A stretch of DNA of 64,000 nucleotides from Planctomycetota bacterium (GCA_021413885.1 JAIOPM010000037.1:62001-126000); one strand, 5' to 3'; numbered from the stretch's first letter, positions 37,588 to 46,795 are shown. Notes: a model not told the origin generated them from the sequence alone. Numbers and translations: made by a program.

Positions 37588-38643
37588 TCAACGGCGCGCG
37601 GTGCGCCACGCGTCGGAGAGCGACTCCCGGCGTTCCGCGCGCGACGCGCGCACGATCACCGCGAGGAGTTTCGCGAGGCGGCGGCCGACCGGGCTCGCGA
37701 GAAACGCGAGCAGGAGGACCGCGACCGCGGCCGCGACGCGCGGTCCGCCGAACGAGTACGCCGCGAGCGGCGCGAGCACGAGGCCGAACGCGACCAACCA
37801 CGGTGCCGCGAGCGGCAGCCGGCGATAGCACGCGAAGTGCAGACGATCGACGAGCCCGGCCCGTGTCGCGCGCTCGACCACGCGCGGATCGCCGACGCAT
37901 TGCACGTACGCGCGCGCGCGGCGGAGCTCTTGCGCTCTGCGCGCTTCGCCCGCGGGAGCCTTGACCTCGAGGAACCGCGCGGAGGGAACGAGTTCGATCC
38001 GCGCGCCGGGCCGCAGTGCCTGCATGCGCAGGTCGATGTCGTCCGCGGCGAGGCCGGGCGTCGGGCGCAGCTCGAGCGCGCGACGCCACGCGAGCAACTG
38101 ACCGTGAACGCTGAGGAGGCGTCCGCTCTTCGATTCGAGCGCGCGCACGAGCGCCGTCCAACGGTCGTACGTCCCGCCGTCGTCGACCGCCGCGCGCGCG
38201 TCGGGCGCAGCGCCGTCGGCCGCGAGCTCGCGCACGAAGCGCTGCGCGCCGCACGCCAGCGCGAGCCGAGGCTCGCGCTCGAACGCCGCCGCGAGCGCGA
38301 CCAACGCGCCGCGTTCGCAGATCACGTCCGCGTCGGTCAGCACGACGAGCTCGACATCGGACCCGAGTTCCGCGAGGCCGCTCGCGATCGCGCCGGCTTT
38401 GCCGGGGGAGAGCGTGTTCGCAACGACGCGCACCTCGACGTCCGAGCGCTCGGCGAAAAGTCGCGCCGCTGCACGCCGCGCGAGTTCCGCGGTCCCGTCG
38501 CGCGAGCCGTCGTCGATCACGACCACACGCTGCACGGCGGGCGACGCGGGCCAGTCGAGGCGCGCGAGGTTGGCGAGCTTGCGCTCGACGACGGCGGCCT
38601 CGTCGCGGCACGGCACGAGGACGCCAAGCACGCCGCGCGTCAT
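37588..38643 (-). CDS. Glycosyltransferase family 2 with C-terminal membrane helices
   Basis: GT-A fold transferase (351 residues). The N-terminus is LGVLVPCRDEAAVVERKL, followed by VVVIDDGSRDGTAELARRA (nucleotide-sugar Asp), VVLTDADVICERGALVALA (DxD-like motif) and an acidic region near DDIDLRMQALRPG. Two or three membrane segments near residues 275-325 anchor it, as in GT2 enzymes acting on lipid carriers. The ATG overlaps the stop of the radical SAM gene, and it precedes the GT39-like gene, which could use its product. The sugar is unknown. Confidence 0.8.
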   Translation of the reverse strand: MTRGVLGVLVPCRDEAAVVERKLANLARLDWPASPAVQRVVVIDDGSRDGTAELARRAAARLFAERSDVEVRVVANTLSPGKAGAIASGLAELGSDVELVVLTDADVICERGALVALAAAFEREPRLALACGAQRFVRELAADGAAPDARAAVDDGGTYDRWTALVRALESKSGRLLSVHGQLLAWRRALELRPTPGLAADDIDLRMQALRPGARIELVPSARFLEVKAPAGEARRAQELRRARAYVQCVGDPRVVERATRAGLVDRLHFACYRRLPLAAPWLVAFGLVLAPLAAYSFGGPRVAAAVAVLLLAFLASPVGRRLAKLLAVIVRASRAERRESLSDAWRTARR

Positions 38644-39728
38644 CGCCCCACGCTCTTCGCGATCAAACGCGGCCAGTTCTTCGGATCGAAGAGCACGTTG
38701 TCCGCCTGCGCGCACTCCCACGTGCACTTGCAGCGCGTGGAGACGATCTCGCGCCGCAGGTCGACGGCGGCCTTCGACTGCCACAGACGCTCGAGGTCCC
38801 ACTCGACGTCGTTCAGGTTGCCGATCTCGCGCCCGAGGATCTCGCACGGATGCACCGCGCCGCTCTCGAAGATCACCGCGGAGAGTTCCGCGGCGGTGCA
38901 CGGCGTGAAGCCGCTGTCGTCGCCGCGCGCTTGGCGTTCGACGCGTTCGTACATCAGCTCGTCGCGCGCGACGGCGAGCTTGGCGAGCGGGAAGTCGAAG
39001 TACGGCAAGCGACGTTCGCGCACCAAGCGCGTCTTGGTCGCGACGAGCTCGCGGTAGCGATCGGGATCGACGACCAGGAGGTGCGTCTCCATCGCGGTCC
39101 CGCGCGCGAGGTTGAGCGTCACGTTGTCGGGGTGCAGCTCGTCGACGAGTTCCTCGAGGTGCGCGGCGAGGATGTGCTGGTTCTCCGACGTCAGCGTCAC
39201 CAGGATGCCGACGCCGAGGCGCGCGTGACGCGTCTGCTGCTCCTTCAAGCGCCGCACGGTCGCCTTCGAGCGCGCGTGACCGCCGGGCACCTGGCGGATC
39301 GAATCGTGGATCGCCTCGGGGCCGTCGAACGACACCGACACCGACAGGTAGAGGTCGGGGTTCTCGGCGAGGATGCGCTCGATCGCGTCGTGCATCCGGT
39401 CCTCGACCAAGCCGTTGGTCGGGATCGCGAGGTGGCGCAGACCGTGGCGGCCGAACGCGAGCGCGAGGTCGGCGACATCGGCGCGCAGGAAGGGCTCGCC
39501 GCCGCCGAAGCTCACCCACAGCAGCGGCCCCATGCGCGCGGCGGAGTCGGCGAGGCGCTGGACCTGTTCGACGCTCGGGCCGGGAACCGCAGCGGCGACC
39601 TCGCGCCAGTGGAAGCAGTGGCGGCACCGCGCATTGCAGCGACCGGTGACGAACAGCGTCAGGTGCAGCGGCGGGCCGGAGCGCTTCAGGACGCGCGCGG
39701 CGAAAGGCAGATAGCGCAGAGCGTTCAC
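38640..39728 (-). CDS. Radical SAM protein with SPASM-like C-terminal cysteines
   Basis: Radical SAM enzyme (362 residues). The cluster-binding motif is GRCNARCRHCFHW (CxxxCxxC, residues about 30-40) and the SAM-binding GGE motif appears as VSFGGGEPFLRADV. The C-terminal region carries cysteines in FTPCTAAE, VHPCEILG and TRCKCTWEC, arranged like a SPASM/twitch domain holding auxiliary iron-sulfur clusters. Such proteins modify peptides or other substrates. Here it is coupled to a GT2 and a GT39-like gene, so the target may be a surface glycoconjugate. The start codon is GTG 39728. Confidence 0.82.
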   Translation of the reverse strand: MNALRYLPFAARVLKRSGPPLHLTLFVTGRCNARCRHCFHWREVAAAVPGPSVEQVQRLADSAARMGPLLWVSFGGGEPFLRADVADLALAFGRHGLRHLAIPTNGLVEDRMHDAIERILAENPDLYLSVSVSFDGPEAIHDSIRQVPGGHARSKATVRRLKEQQTRHARLGVGILVTLTSENQHILAAHLEELVDELHPDNVTLNLARGTAMETHLLVVDPDRYRELVATKTRLVRERRLPYFDFPLAKLAVARDELMYERVERQARGDDSGFTPCTAAELSAVIFESGAVHPCEILGREIGNLNDVEWDLERLWQSKAAVDLRREIVSTRCKCTWECAQADNVLFDPKNWPRLIAKSVGR

Positions 39729-39790
39729 GGCGACCTGTCAGTCTATGCGATCGGCGCGCGCCGACGGCCGAGCTCGCGACTCGGTCCGTG

Positions 39791-39833
39791 AAAAGGACGG
39801 CGGCGCCGCGCTCCTAGGAGCGCGACGCCGCCG
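39791..39833 (-). terminator. Rho-independent terminator of the FG-GAP protein gene
   Basis: A 36-base palindrome at 39798-39833, symmetric about 39815/39816 with one mismatched pair, lies 25 bases beyond the stop codon on the minus strand. It is followed in that direction by TCCTTTT (39791-39797). GC-rich stem plus T-run make a convincing intrinsic terminator. The actual loop would form by opening the central few pairs. Confidence 0.75.
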
Positions 39834-39858
39834 CGAAAGCAAAGTCAGCGAGTTCGCG

Positions 39859-42024
39859 CTATTGGATCGTGAACTCGATGCCTTCGGTCAGGCCCGTGTT
39901 GTTCGGGGCGGCGATGCCGTTGTCGCGCGACCAGTACTGGCCGTCGACCTTGACGCCGGCGATCAGCGCCGGGTTCACACCCGAGAACATGTAGGCGTTG
40001 AAGTCGAACGTGTACTGACCCGAGCAGTCGTTCGGCGGAGGATTGCCGTTCGAGCCCTGGACAGCCGTACGCTTGGTCGGCGGCTTGATGCAGAGCAGTC
40101 CGCCTTGGAAGGCGGCCGCCTGACGGCCGGCAAGCGAGTAGAAGAACAGGCCCGACTTGTTGTTGAGCACGTTCGTCGCGAGCACGTTGAAGCCAGTCGG
40201 CGCGCCGGCGGTCGGAGTGCCGGTGAAGCCGATCTGCGGGTAGCAACCCTTGCTGTTGACCTTCGCGGTGCAGTACACCGCGACACCACCCGCGCCGCCG
40301 GCCGTGAAGCAACGGTCGAAGGAGCTCGACGTGTTGCCGTAACGGTCGCTCGACTCGACGTGGTAGCAGATGTCGCCCGAGGTCGCGCCCGGGATCTCAC
40401 CGCGGAACACGTTGGAACCCGCCCACTTCATCGGCACCGAGGTGTAGGGGCCGGCGTTGACGCTGTACTTCAGCGTGTGGGTCTCTTGCGCAGTGATGTA
40501 GAACGACTCGTTGTCGTAGATCAGCGCGCGGATGACCGTCGGGTTCGCACCGACCAGACGCGACGCAGCAGCTTCGACCTTGAAGATGCGCGGCGCGTGC
40601 GTGTCGATCGTGTTGGTGCTGTTCTTGAGGAAGTTGTTGGCACCGCCGCCATCCTCGGCCGTCATGATGTCTTGGTCGCCGTCGTTGTCGACGTCGGCCG
40701 AGGCCGCCGCGAGCGATTGCTCGCCGTTGCTCGGGACGACCGTGCCGGCCGGCGCGAACGACAGCGTGTAGCTCGGTGCGCCGCTGTTGATGTACATGCG
40801 GTTGACGCTGGCGAACGCGGCGATGAAGCAGTCGAGGTCGCCGTCGTTGTCGTAGTCCATCCACTCGGGCTCGTTGTCGTCGTTGCTCGAGCTGGTCTGC
40901 GCGACGGGAGCCGAGAACACACCGCTGCCGTTGTTCTTGTAGTAGGCGTCGGTGAAGTTCAGCCAGTTGAGGCCGTAGATGTCGAGGTCACCGTCGTTGT
41001 CCATGTCACCGAGCTCCTGCTCGTAGTGACCGCCGCCGGTCGACCAGCCCGCGGGCAGGCTCGAGTTCGCGGTATCGCGGAAGGACAGCGTGCCGCCGTT
41101 CTCCTGGAAACGGTTGGTGAAGATACGCGGCTGTTCGTTGCGCGCGCCTTGGAGGATGTCGAGGTCGAAGTCGCCATCGAGGTCGCCGAGCTCGATGCCG
41201 AGCGGGGTGTCGGCGATGTCGCAGAACGTACCCGTGGTGTTGGTGGTCGACTGGGACATCGTGCCTTCGCACCAGAGGCCGGGGTTGCCGTTGGCGATCG
41301 TCTGTCCGCTCAGCTGGAAGCCGCTCGGGTTGAATTCGCTGAAGAAACCGTTGCCGTCATTCAGGAACATGCGCGAGGGCACGTTGCCTGCAAACGTCCC
41401 GCCGTACGTCGAGTGGGCCAGGTCCATGTCGCCGTCGTTGTCGAGGTCGCCGAACGCGCAGAAGCACGACCAGTCGATGAAGCCTCCGCTGCCGACGACG
41501 AAACTCGGCGCAACCGAAGAGCCGGCACCGCCGAGGCCGACCCACCGGGTCGACGTCTGGTCGGTGTACACGCCGAGCGTGCCGCCCTGCGCATTGCCCA
41601 TGTTGACCCACCAACGGTTCGACTGGTTGGAGTTGGTCGACGTGTTGGAGATGTAGAGGTCGGCGTCACCGTCGTTGTCGATGTCGACGAACTCGACGTC
41701 ACGGCTGTCGTCGGAGACGACAGGGAACATCGTCGAGGTCGTGTCGGTGAAGAAGCCGACCGTTCCGCCTTGCGCGCCACCGTTGTTGCGCCACATGCGG
41801 TTCTGGTCGTTGCAACAGTCGCCGCCGTCGGCGAACGCGGCGTCGAAGTCACCGTCACCGTCGACGTCGTCGAAGTTGACGCTCTCGGTGAAGGAGTTGT
41901 TGAAGGGGTTTCCCGAGGGGATTTGGCCCGGCGTGTTGATGAGGACCTGCGCCGACGCTTGCGTGGCGAGGCCGATCACACCGAGTGCCGAGCCGAAGGC
42001 GAGGCGACGAAAGTGGACGTGCAT
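39859..42024 (-). CDS. Secreted FG-GAP/VCBS repeat protein with four-cysteine C-terminal module
   Basis: Exported protein of 721 residues with a signal peptide (about 1-25, ending ASA/QV). It has repeated calcium-binding-loop motifs of the FG-GAP type, DxDxDGDxD (for example DDVDGDGDFD, DIDNDGDADLY, DLDNDGDMDLA, DMDNDGDLDIY, DYDNDGDLDCF, DVDNDGDQDIM), predicting a propeller on the cell surface. A PKD/carbohydrate-binding-like linker (about 520-580) is followed by a 138-residue module (584-721) starting YCTAKVNSKGCYP. That module is shared with 18810-20528. ATG 42024 has no clear Shine-Dalgarno. A strong terminator follows. Confidence 0.85.
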   Translation of the reverse strand: MHVHFRRLAFGSALGVIGLATQASAQVLINTPGQIPSGNPFNNSFTESVNFDDVDGDGDFDAAFADGGDCCNDQNRMWRNNGGAQGGTVGFFTDTTSTMFPVVSDDSRDVEFVDIDNDGDADLYISNTSTNSNQSNRWWVNMGNAQGGTLGVYTDQTSTRWVGLGGAGSSVAPSFVVGSGGFIDWSCFCAFGDLDNDGDMDLAHSTYGGTFAGNVPSRMFLNDGNGFFSEFNPSGFQLSGQTIANGNPGLWCEGTMSQSTTNTTGTFCDIADTPLGIELGDLDGDFDLDILQGARNEQPRIFTNRFQENGGTLSFRDTANSSLPAGWSTGGGHYEQELGDMDNDGDLDIYGLNWLNFTDAYYKNNGSGVFSAPVAQTSSSNDDNEPEWMDYDNDGDLDCFIAAFASVNRMYINSGAPSYTLSFAPAGTVVPSNGEQSLAAASADVDNDGDQDIMTAEDGGGANNFLKNSTNTIDTHAPRIFKVEAAASRLVGANPTVIRALIYDNESFYITAQETHTLKYSVNAGPYTSVPMKWAGSNVFRGEIPGATSGDICYHVESSDRYGNTSSSFDRCFTAGGAGGVAVYCTAKVNSKGCYPQIGFTGTPTAGAPTGFNVLATNVLNNKSGLFFYSLAGRQAAAFQGGLLCIKPPTKRTAVQGSNGNPPPNDCSGQYTFDFNAYMFSGVNPALIAGVKVDGQYWSRDNGIAAPNNTGLTEGIEFTIQ

Positions 42025-42337
42025 GGTGTTTGAACGGGTGCTTTTGGACTTGAGGGACACCGGCCGCCGCGAGTAGGCGACCCTAGTCATCCCCTTGGAT
42101 TGGCGGACGAGGAACGTACGAGCACAGGCCTCGCGCAAAGCTCAGGATGACCTCGCGCAGCCGGTTCCACTCTACTCGACGCGGTCGATCTCGTTGCGCT
42201 CCAGCTAGAAATCCTGGCTGACTCGGAATTCCTCACGAAGCTCTTGCCGGGCATCGAGGGCGTGAATCGACGCGCTGTTCATCCGGCCTTTCGAACATGA
42301 AAGGACCGACACCGGCCGCCGTCCCGGCGAAAGCCGT
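42025..42337. other. 313-base intergenic region upstream of the FG-GAP gene
   Basis: This is the only gap longer than 300 bases. It separates two minus-strand genes. It contains a CTAGGGT box (ACCCTA at 42080-42085 on plus) that could be a -10 for the FG-GAP gene with a leader of about 50 bases. It also contains a 6-bp hairpin near 42289-42306 just after the GT9 gene, with no T-run, and a 25-codon ORF on the minus strand (42205-42282, preceded by AAAGG). I see no RNA gene or repeat. Confidence 0.4.
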
Positions 42338-43387
42338 CTACGCGCGCTTCGGGAGCTGCCGCAGCACCGCCGCCGCGATCCGTTCGGGGGTGATCGAGCT
42401 CACGTCCGCGTCGGGCTTGTAGGAACAATAGTCCGGCGCGGTGCTGACCACCTTCTCGCCGAGGCCGTAGAGCTCGATCTCCGCCGCCGACGTCGGTGCG
42501 AAGAAAACGACGGTGCGGACCTCGCGCGCGAGCGCGACGTGCAGGGCGAGCGAGTCGCTGGTCACCAACAGGTCGCACTTCGACACCAGGGCCGCGAACT
42601 CGAGCAACCCGTTGTCGCAGCCCCCATCGACCAGGCTGACCGACTGACCGAGAGCCTCGACGATCGCGCGATTGCGTTCGACTTCACCCGGCCCGCCGAG
42701 CAGGAGGAACGTGACCTTGCCCGACAACTCGCGATCGAGACGCCGCGCGAGCTCCGCCGTCTTCTCGACCGTCAACGTCTTCGAATGCCAACGTCCGCCG
42801 GCACCGGTGTTGAGCCCGATCACCGTGCCGCGCGCGAGCAACTTGGTGCGCGCCGCGAAGCCGTCGCCGAATCGCCGCGCGGCCTCGTCGATCTCGAGCG
42901 TCGGCTTGCCGATGCCGATGCCGAGCATCTCCGCGAAGATCGCCGGATGGCTCTTCCGGTTCTCGACCTTCAAGCGATCCGCGCGCGTCTTGCCGTGCAC
43001 GGAGAGCAAACCCATGTCGAACCACGGCCCGACGTCCGCGGTGTACGCGCGGCGCCCGTAACCGTCGAGGAACGCACCCGAGAGGCGTTTCGCCGTCAAC
43101 GCGGACGCGAGGCGGCACAGCGGCTCCTCGTCGTCGAACGAGAGCAAACGATCCCACGTCGTCAGCTTCAGACGTTCGAGCGTGCGCTCGACTTCCTCGG
43201 GCGACTTCGTGTCGAGCGCGATGACTTCCGCGACGCGCCGGTTCAAGCGCAAGAGGTCGACCGCGCTCGGCGCGGTCAACCACGTGACGCGGCAATCGGC
43301 GTAGCGCTCGCAGAGTCCCGGCAGGATCGCCGTGGTGCGCAACACGTCGCCGAGGGCACCGGTCTTGACGATCAGGATCGAGGTCAC
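42338..43387 (-). CDS. Glycosyltransferase family 9 (heptosyltransferase-like)
   Basis: Third GT9 enzyme of the window (349 residues). The N-terminus SILIVKTGALGDVLRTTAIL is the family's acceptor-side motif. Donor-side motifs are GLNTGAGGRWHSKTLTVEKT and LLVTSDSLALHVALAREVRT. It lacks the C-terminal CxxCxxxxCP cluster of the two WaaF-like enzymes at 8.4-10.5 kb, so it belongs to a different subgroup. It starts at GTG 43387, with a TATCCT box (43421-43426) 33 bases upstream. The acceptor is unknown; LPS core or another envelope glycan is likely. Confidence 0.83.
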   Translation of the reverse strand: MTSILIVKTGALGDVLRTTAILPGLCERYADCRVTWLTAPSAVDLLRLNRRVAEVIALDTKSPEEVERTLERLKLTTWDRLLSFDDEEPLCRLASALTAKRLSGAFLDGYGRRAYTADVGPWFDMGLLSVHGKTRADRLKVENRKSHPAIFAEMLGIGIGKPTLEIDEAARRFGDGFAARTKLLARGTVIGLNTGAGGRWHSKTLTVEKTAELARRLDRELSGKVTFLLLGGPGEVERNRAIVEALGQSVSLVDGGCDNGLLEFAALVSKCDLLVTSDSLALHVALAREVRTVVFFAPTSAAEIELYGLGEKVVSTAPDYCSYKPDADVSSITPERIAAAVLRQLPKRA

Positions 43388-43482
43388 GTCGCGTGGGCTT
43401 CGTTCGGTGGAGGCGTCGTCAGGATAGCGCGGGGTCGCGGCGAAACCCTTTTCGGGTCGCGAAGCCGCGCGCCTCAAGCCGG

Positions 43483-45594
43483 CTATCCGCCGCTGATCGC
43501 GAGCACGAGATCGAGCCGATCGCCGGCGCGCACTTCGCTGTTCGGTTCGAGCCTGCGGCCGTCGCGGTAGACCGCGGGCACCGGTTCGGCGCCGACACAG
43601 AGCTCGGGACCGTCCGGCCGCGACGCTTGGAGGATCCCGAGCACGGCGAGGACGTCGCTCGGCAGGTCGAGTTCGACCTCGCACTCCGTTCCATAGCTCG
43701 CGGCGAGCCTGCCGCCCGAGCGGACGTGAACCCGGCCGAGACGCGTGGCGCGGGCCGTGCGCGCGACGGCGATCGGCTCGCTCTCACGGCTCCAGCGCTC
43801 GGCGCGGACGAACGCGGGCTCGCCGCCGAACGGAGGCGACGAAACACGTCCGCGCAGCTCACGGTATTCGTCGAGCATCCCGGGCAGCTCGAGTCGCTCG
43901 CGCGCCCACGCCGGACGATCGACGTCGACGTCGGCGCCCCAACGAGTTTCGAGCGCGCGCACGAGCGCGAGCATCCGATCGCCGCCGTCGAGCAACGCCC
44001 AACCCGGCGACGACGTTTGATGCTCGAGCCACGCACGCGGCGCGATCGTCGTCGCGAGTTCGTCGAGCGTCGCCGTTCCGTCGAGCAGCAGCGCGCCGGC
44101 CGAGAACGCGCAGAAACCGGTCGCGTCGAGGGCCGCGGCGAGGTTCTCGTGCCACCACACGAGGCGCCCTTTGCCGACGCTCGAGTCCGGATCTTCGGCG
44201 CCCGGCGGAAGCGCGAGCGGAGCGACGAGCTCGAGCAAACGTCGCCGCGCACCCGCGTCGCCCGCGAGGAACGAGAACGTGCGCATCGGATCCGGGCCGC
44301 GCGCCGACACGCATTGGCCGAGCAACGAAGCGAGGCTGCGTTCGCGGCGCACAGCTTGGCCGCGCGCCGTCGTCGCGACGAGGCCGAGCTCGCGCGCGAA
44401 CGCCGCCGCGCCGCGTGCGAGCCGACTCCCAAGTCCGCGCGAGGCGACGACGTCCTCGACGCAGCCGAGCAACGCGTCGCGCGCGCCGAACGCCGGTGCT
44501 TCGTCGAGCCGTCCGAGTTCGCGCGCCTGCGCCGCGAGCGCGAGCGCCGCGCCGAGTTCCTTCGCGTCGACGCCGATCCGATCGCACGCGGCGAGCAACG
44601 CGAGCGCATCCTCGCCGCGCTCGAGCCCGAGCTGGAAGCCGAGCGCGTGGCCGCCCGAGAACCGCGCGCCGCGCCGTTCGCCGAACGCGCCTTCGAGCAC
44701 GACGCCGCACGGCGTCGGGCAACCGCGACAACCGTGGGCCGCGCGCGACGCGGCTTCGATCGAGCTCGTGAAGCGCCGAGCTTCCTCGCGCGTCACCGGC
44801 GAGCTCCCGCCGCGCGCGAAGAGTTCGCCGCGCGCCGCGAGCGACTCCGCGAGCTCGAACGTGCCGCCCTCCGCGCGCGCCGCGAGCCGAGGCGACGCGA
44901 GCAACAGCCGCACGAGCTCGAGGTCGGCGACGGTCTCGACCGCGGGTGCGGCGACGGCGATCGCCTTGAGTCCGCGCGCGCCGAGCACCGCGCCGAGGCC
45001 GCCGCGTCCGACGTAATGCGCGACGCTCGTCGCGCCCGCTCCCGACGAACACGCGGCGAGGTTCGCGATCGCTGCGCCGCGTTCGCCGGCGACGCCGATC
45101 GAGAGCGTGGCGCAGAGCCCGAGCCGCGCCTGCAACGCGGCGTGGACGGCGCGCGGCTCGAGCCCGGCGAGATCGCGGTGTTCCTCGACTCGCGCACCGT
45201 GCCCGTCGAGCACCAACACGTTCGCCCCCGCGCGACCGCCGAGCACGAACGCATCCGCGAGGCTCGCGAGCCGGCGCGCGAGGTCGCTGCCGACCTGGCC
45301 GTCGGCGACGAGCCCGGAGAGCGGCGAACGCGAGAGCACGGTCGCGCGCGACGCTGTCTGCAGCCCGCGCCGCACGCCTTCGCCGACCGCGAGGACGAAC
45401 GGCACGTCCGCACCGTCGCGGCGCCACAGCTCGACCAACGCGAGCGCTTCGCCGCCGCCGCGGCCGAGCGCGTCGAGTTCCGGATCGGCGTCGACGAACT
45501 CGCGCCGGAACTCGCTCCACGGCCGCGGCTCGCCCGGCGCGAGCCGGTCGAGGTCGAGCTCGATCACCGTCGGTCGCGCGCGTTCGATCGCCAT
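43483..45594 (-). CDS. Aldehyde:ferredoxin oxidoreductase with C-terminal MoaD/ThiS-like domain
   Basis: Tungsten- or molybdenum-pterin enzyme (703 residues) of the AOR family, oxidising an aldehyde while reducing ferredoxin. The cluster cysteines are Cys289, Cys292, Cys296 (CRGCPTPCG) and Cys495 (GFCAFSAG). These positions almost coincide with the 288/291/295/494 ligands I recall for the Pyrococcus furiosus enzyme. The pterin-binding GRGGLGAVLGARGLKAIAV is intact. Residues about 618-703 form an extra beta-grasp domain ending in Ser-Gly-Gly, the hallmark of the sulfur carrier MoaD/ThiS. A TACACT box lies 16 bases before ATG 45594. The gene is transcribed divergently from the site-2 protease. 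Confidence 0.85.
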   Translation of the reverse strand: MAIERARPTVIELDLDRLAPGEPRPWSEFRREFVDADPELDALGRGGGEALALVELWRRDGADVPFVLAVGEGVRRGLQTASRATVLSRSPLSGLVADGQVGSDLARRLASLADAFVLGGRAGANVLVLDGHGARVEEHRDLAGLEPRAVHAALQARLGLCATLSIGVAGERGAAIANLAACSSGAGATSVAHYVGRGGLGAVLGARGLKAIAVAAPAVETVADLELVRLLLASPRLAARAEGGTFELAESLAARGELFARGGSSPVTREEARRFTSSIEAASRAAHGCRGCPTPCGVVLEGAFGERRGARFSGGHALGFQLGLERGEDALALLAACDRIGVDAKELGAALALAAQARELGRLDEAPAFGARDALLGCVEDVVASRGLGSRLARGAAAFARELGLVATTARGQAVRRERSLASLLGQCVSARGPDPMRTFSFLAGDAGARRRLLELVAPLALPPGAEDPDSSVGKGRLVWWHENLAAALDATGFCAFSAGALLLDGTATLDELATTIAPRAWLEHQTSSPGWALLDGGDRMLALVRALETRWGADVDVDRPAWARERLELPGMLDEYRELRGRVSSPPFGGEPAFVRAERWSRESEPIAVARTARATRLGRVHVRSGGRLAASYGTECEVELDLPSDVLAVLGILQASRPDGPELCVGAEPVPAVYRDGRRLEPNSEVRAGDRLDLVLAISGG

Positions 45595-45704
45595 GGGTTC
45601 AACCCGGGTGAGTGTAGGGCGTTACGCGCCGCGACACGTCGTACGCTGCGCGCGTCGCCAAGGAAGCGCTCGTCTCGACGTATCGGGATCGCGCGCGGCC
45701 CCTT

Positions 45705-46745
45705 GTGGACGCAGCCGGCCACCACCAAGATCTTCGCCCCAACGGCCCCAGAGTGTTCGGCTCCTTCCACATCGGTCGCTTGTTCGGCATCCAAGTGCGC
45801 GTGCACTGGATGTTCATCGCGATGGTCGTGCTGCTCGCGGCCGGCACGCCGGATCAACCGTGGTACGTGACGGTGTTCGGCATCGCGCTGGCGTTCACGT
45901 GCGTGTTGCTGCACGAGCTCGGACACTCGCTGGTCGCGAAGCGTTTCGGCATCAAGGTCTACGACATCACGCTCTGGCCGCTCGGCGGCATGGCGCGGAT
46001 GGATCACATCCCGGAGATCCCGAAGGTCGAGGCCGCGGTCGCGATCGCCGGCCCGGCGGTCAACTTCGTCCTCGCGACGGTGGCGGGACTGATCTTCGGC
46101 GCGAGCAGCCTGCTGACGTGGTTCGACTCCGGCTGGCGCGACTGGCTCGCGCGCAGCGACTGGATCGTCACGTTCACCGGCCTCTTCGTCTTCTACAACC
46201 TCGCGCTCGGCGTCTTCAATCTCGTCCCGGCGTTCCCGATGGACGGCGGCCGCGTGTTGCGCGCGGTGCTCGGCGCGTTCCGCGACTGGGTGCGCGCGAC
46301 CGAGATCGCGGTGACGGTCGGACGCGTCATCGCGTTCGCGATGTTCGCGTTCGGCGCCTACACGATGGTGGCGCACGGCTTCACCAGCTTCGCGGTCTCG
46401 TTGATGCTCGTCGCGCTGTTCATCGGTTGGGCGGGAGCCCGTGAACTCTGGGCGGTGCGCCTGCGCCACGGACAGTTCCCGTTCGGCAACTTCCGCGGAC
46501 GCTTCGGCGGCGTGCAGTTCCAGTTCGGCGGCGCCGGCGCGCCGGCGGCGGAACCGACGCGTCCCGCCGCGCCGCGGCCCGAGCCGTTGCCGAACGACCC
46601 GGGCGATCCGTCGACCGGCGCGCGGCGGCCGCTCGTCGAGTGGAAGGCCGACGGCTTCGGCAGCGGGCGCATCGACGACAGCGCGGTCGCGCGCCTCGAA
46701 CGCTTCCGCGGTCGGATCACCGACCGCGACGAACCGGCCGAGTAG
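45705..46745 (+). CDS. Site-2 protease family (M50) intramembrane metalloprotease
   Basis: Membrane zinc protease (346 residues). The zinc motif HELGH (residues 70-74) is inside a hydrophobic helix, and the third ligand motif NLVPAFPMDGGRVLRA lies in a later helix. The layout is that of the Rip/SpoIVFB-like group with about six membrane segments up to residue 240. The last 100 residues are a glycine-, proline- and arginine-rich soluble tail of unknown role. The annotated GTG 45705 gives a 16-residue unconserved lead; GTG 45753, just before the family-typical FGSFHIGRLFG, may be the true start. It could process membrane-tethered regulators. The target is unknown. Confidence 0.83.
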   Translation: MDAAGHHQDLRPNGPRVFGSFHIGRLFGIQVRVHWMFIAMVVLLAAGTPDQPWYVTVFGIALAFTCVLLHELGHSLVAKRFGIKVYDITLWPLGGMARMDHIPEIPKVEAAVAIAGPAVNFVLATVAGLIFGASSLLTWFDSGWRDWLARSDWIVTFTGLFVFYNLALGVFNLVPAFPMDGGRVLRAVLGAFRDWVRATEIAVTVGRVIAFAMFAFGAYTMVAHGFTSFAVSLMLVALFIGWAGARELWAVRLRHGQFPFGNFRGRFGGVQFQFGGAGAPAAEPTRPAAPRPEPLPNDPGDPSTGARRPLVEWKADGFGSGRIDDSAVARLERFRGRITDRDEPAE

Positions 46746-46795
46746 CTCTCCGCGCGTCTGGACTCGCCGTCGCTTTGTAGGTCGAATGGCGACCG

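Noticed and set aside
42205-42282. A 25-codon ORF on the minus strand with AAAGG upstream.
   Set aside because: Too short to support from sequence alone, and no homology or composition argument beyond chance; mentioned only in the intergenic entry.
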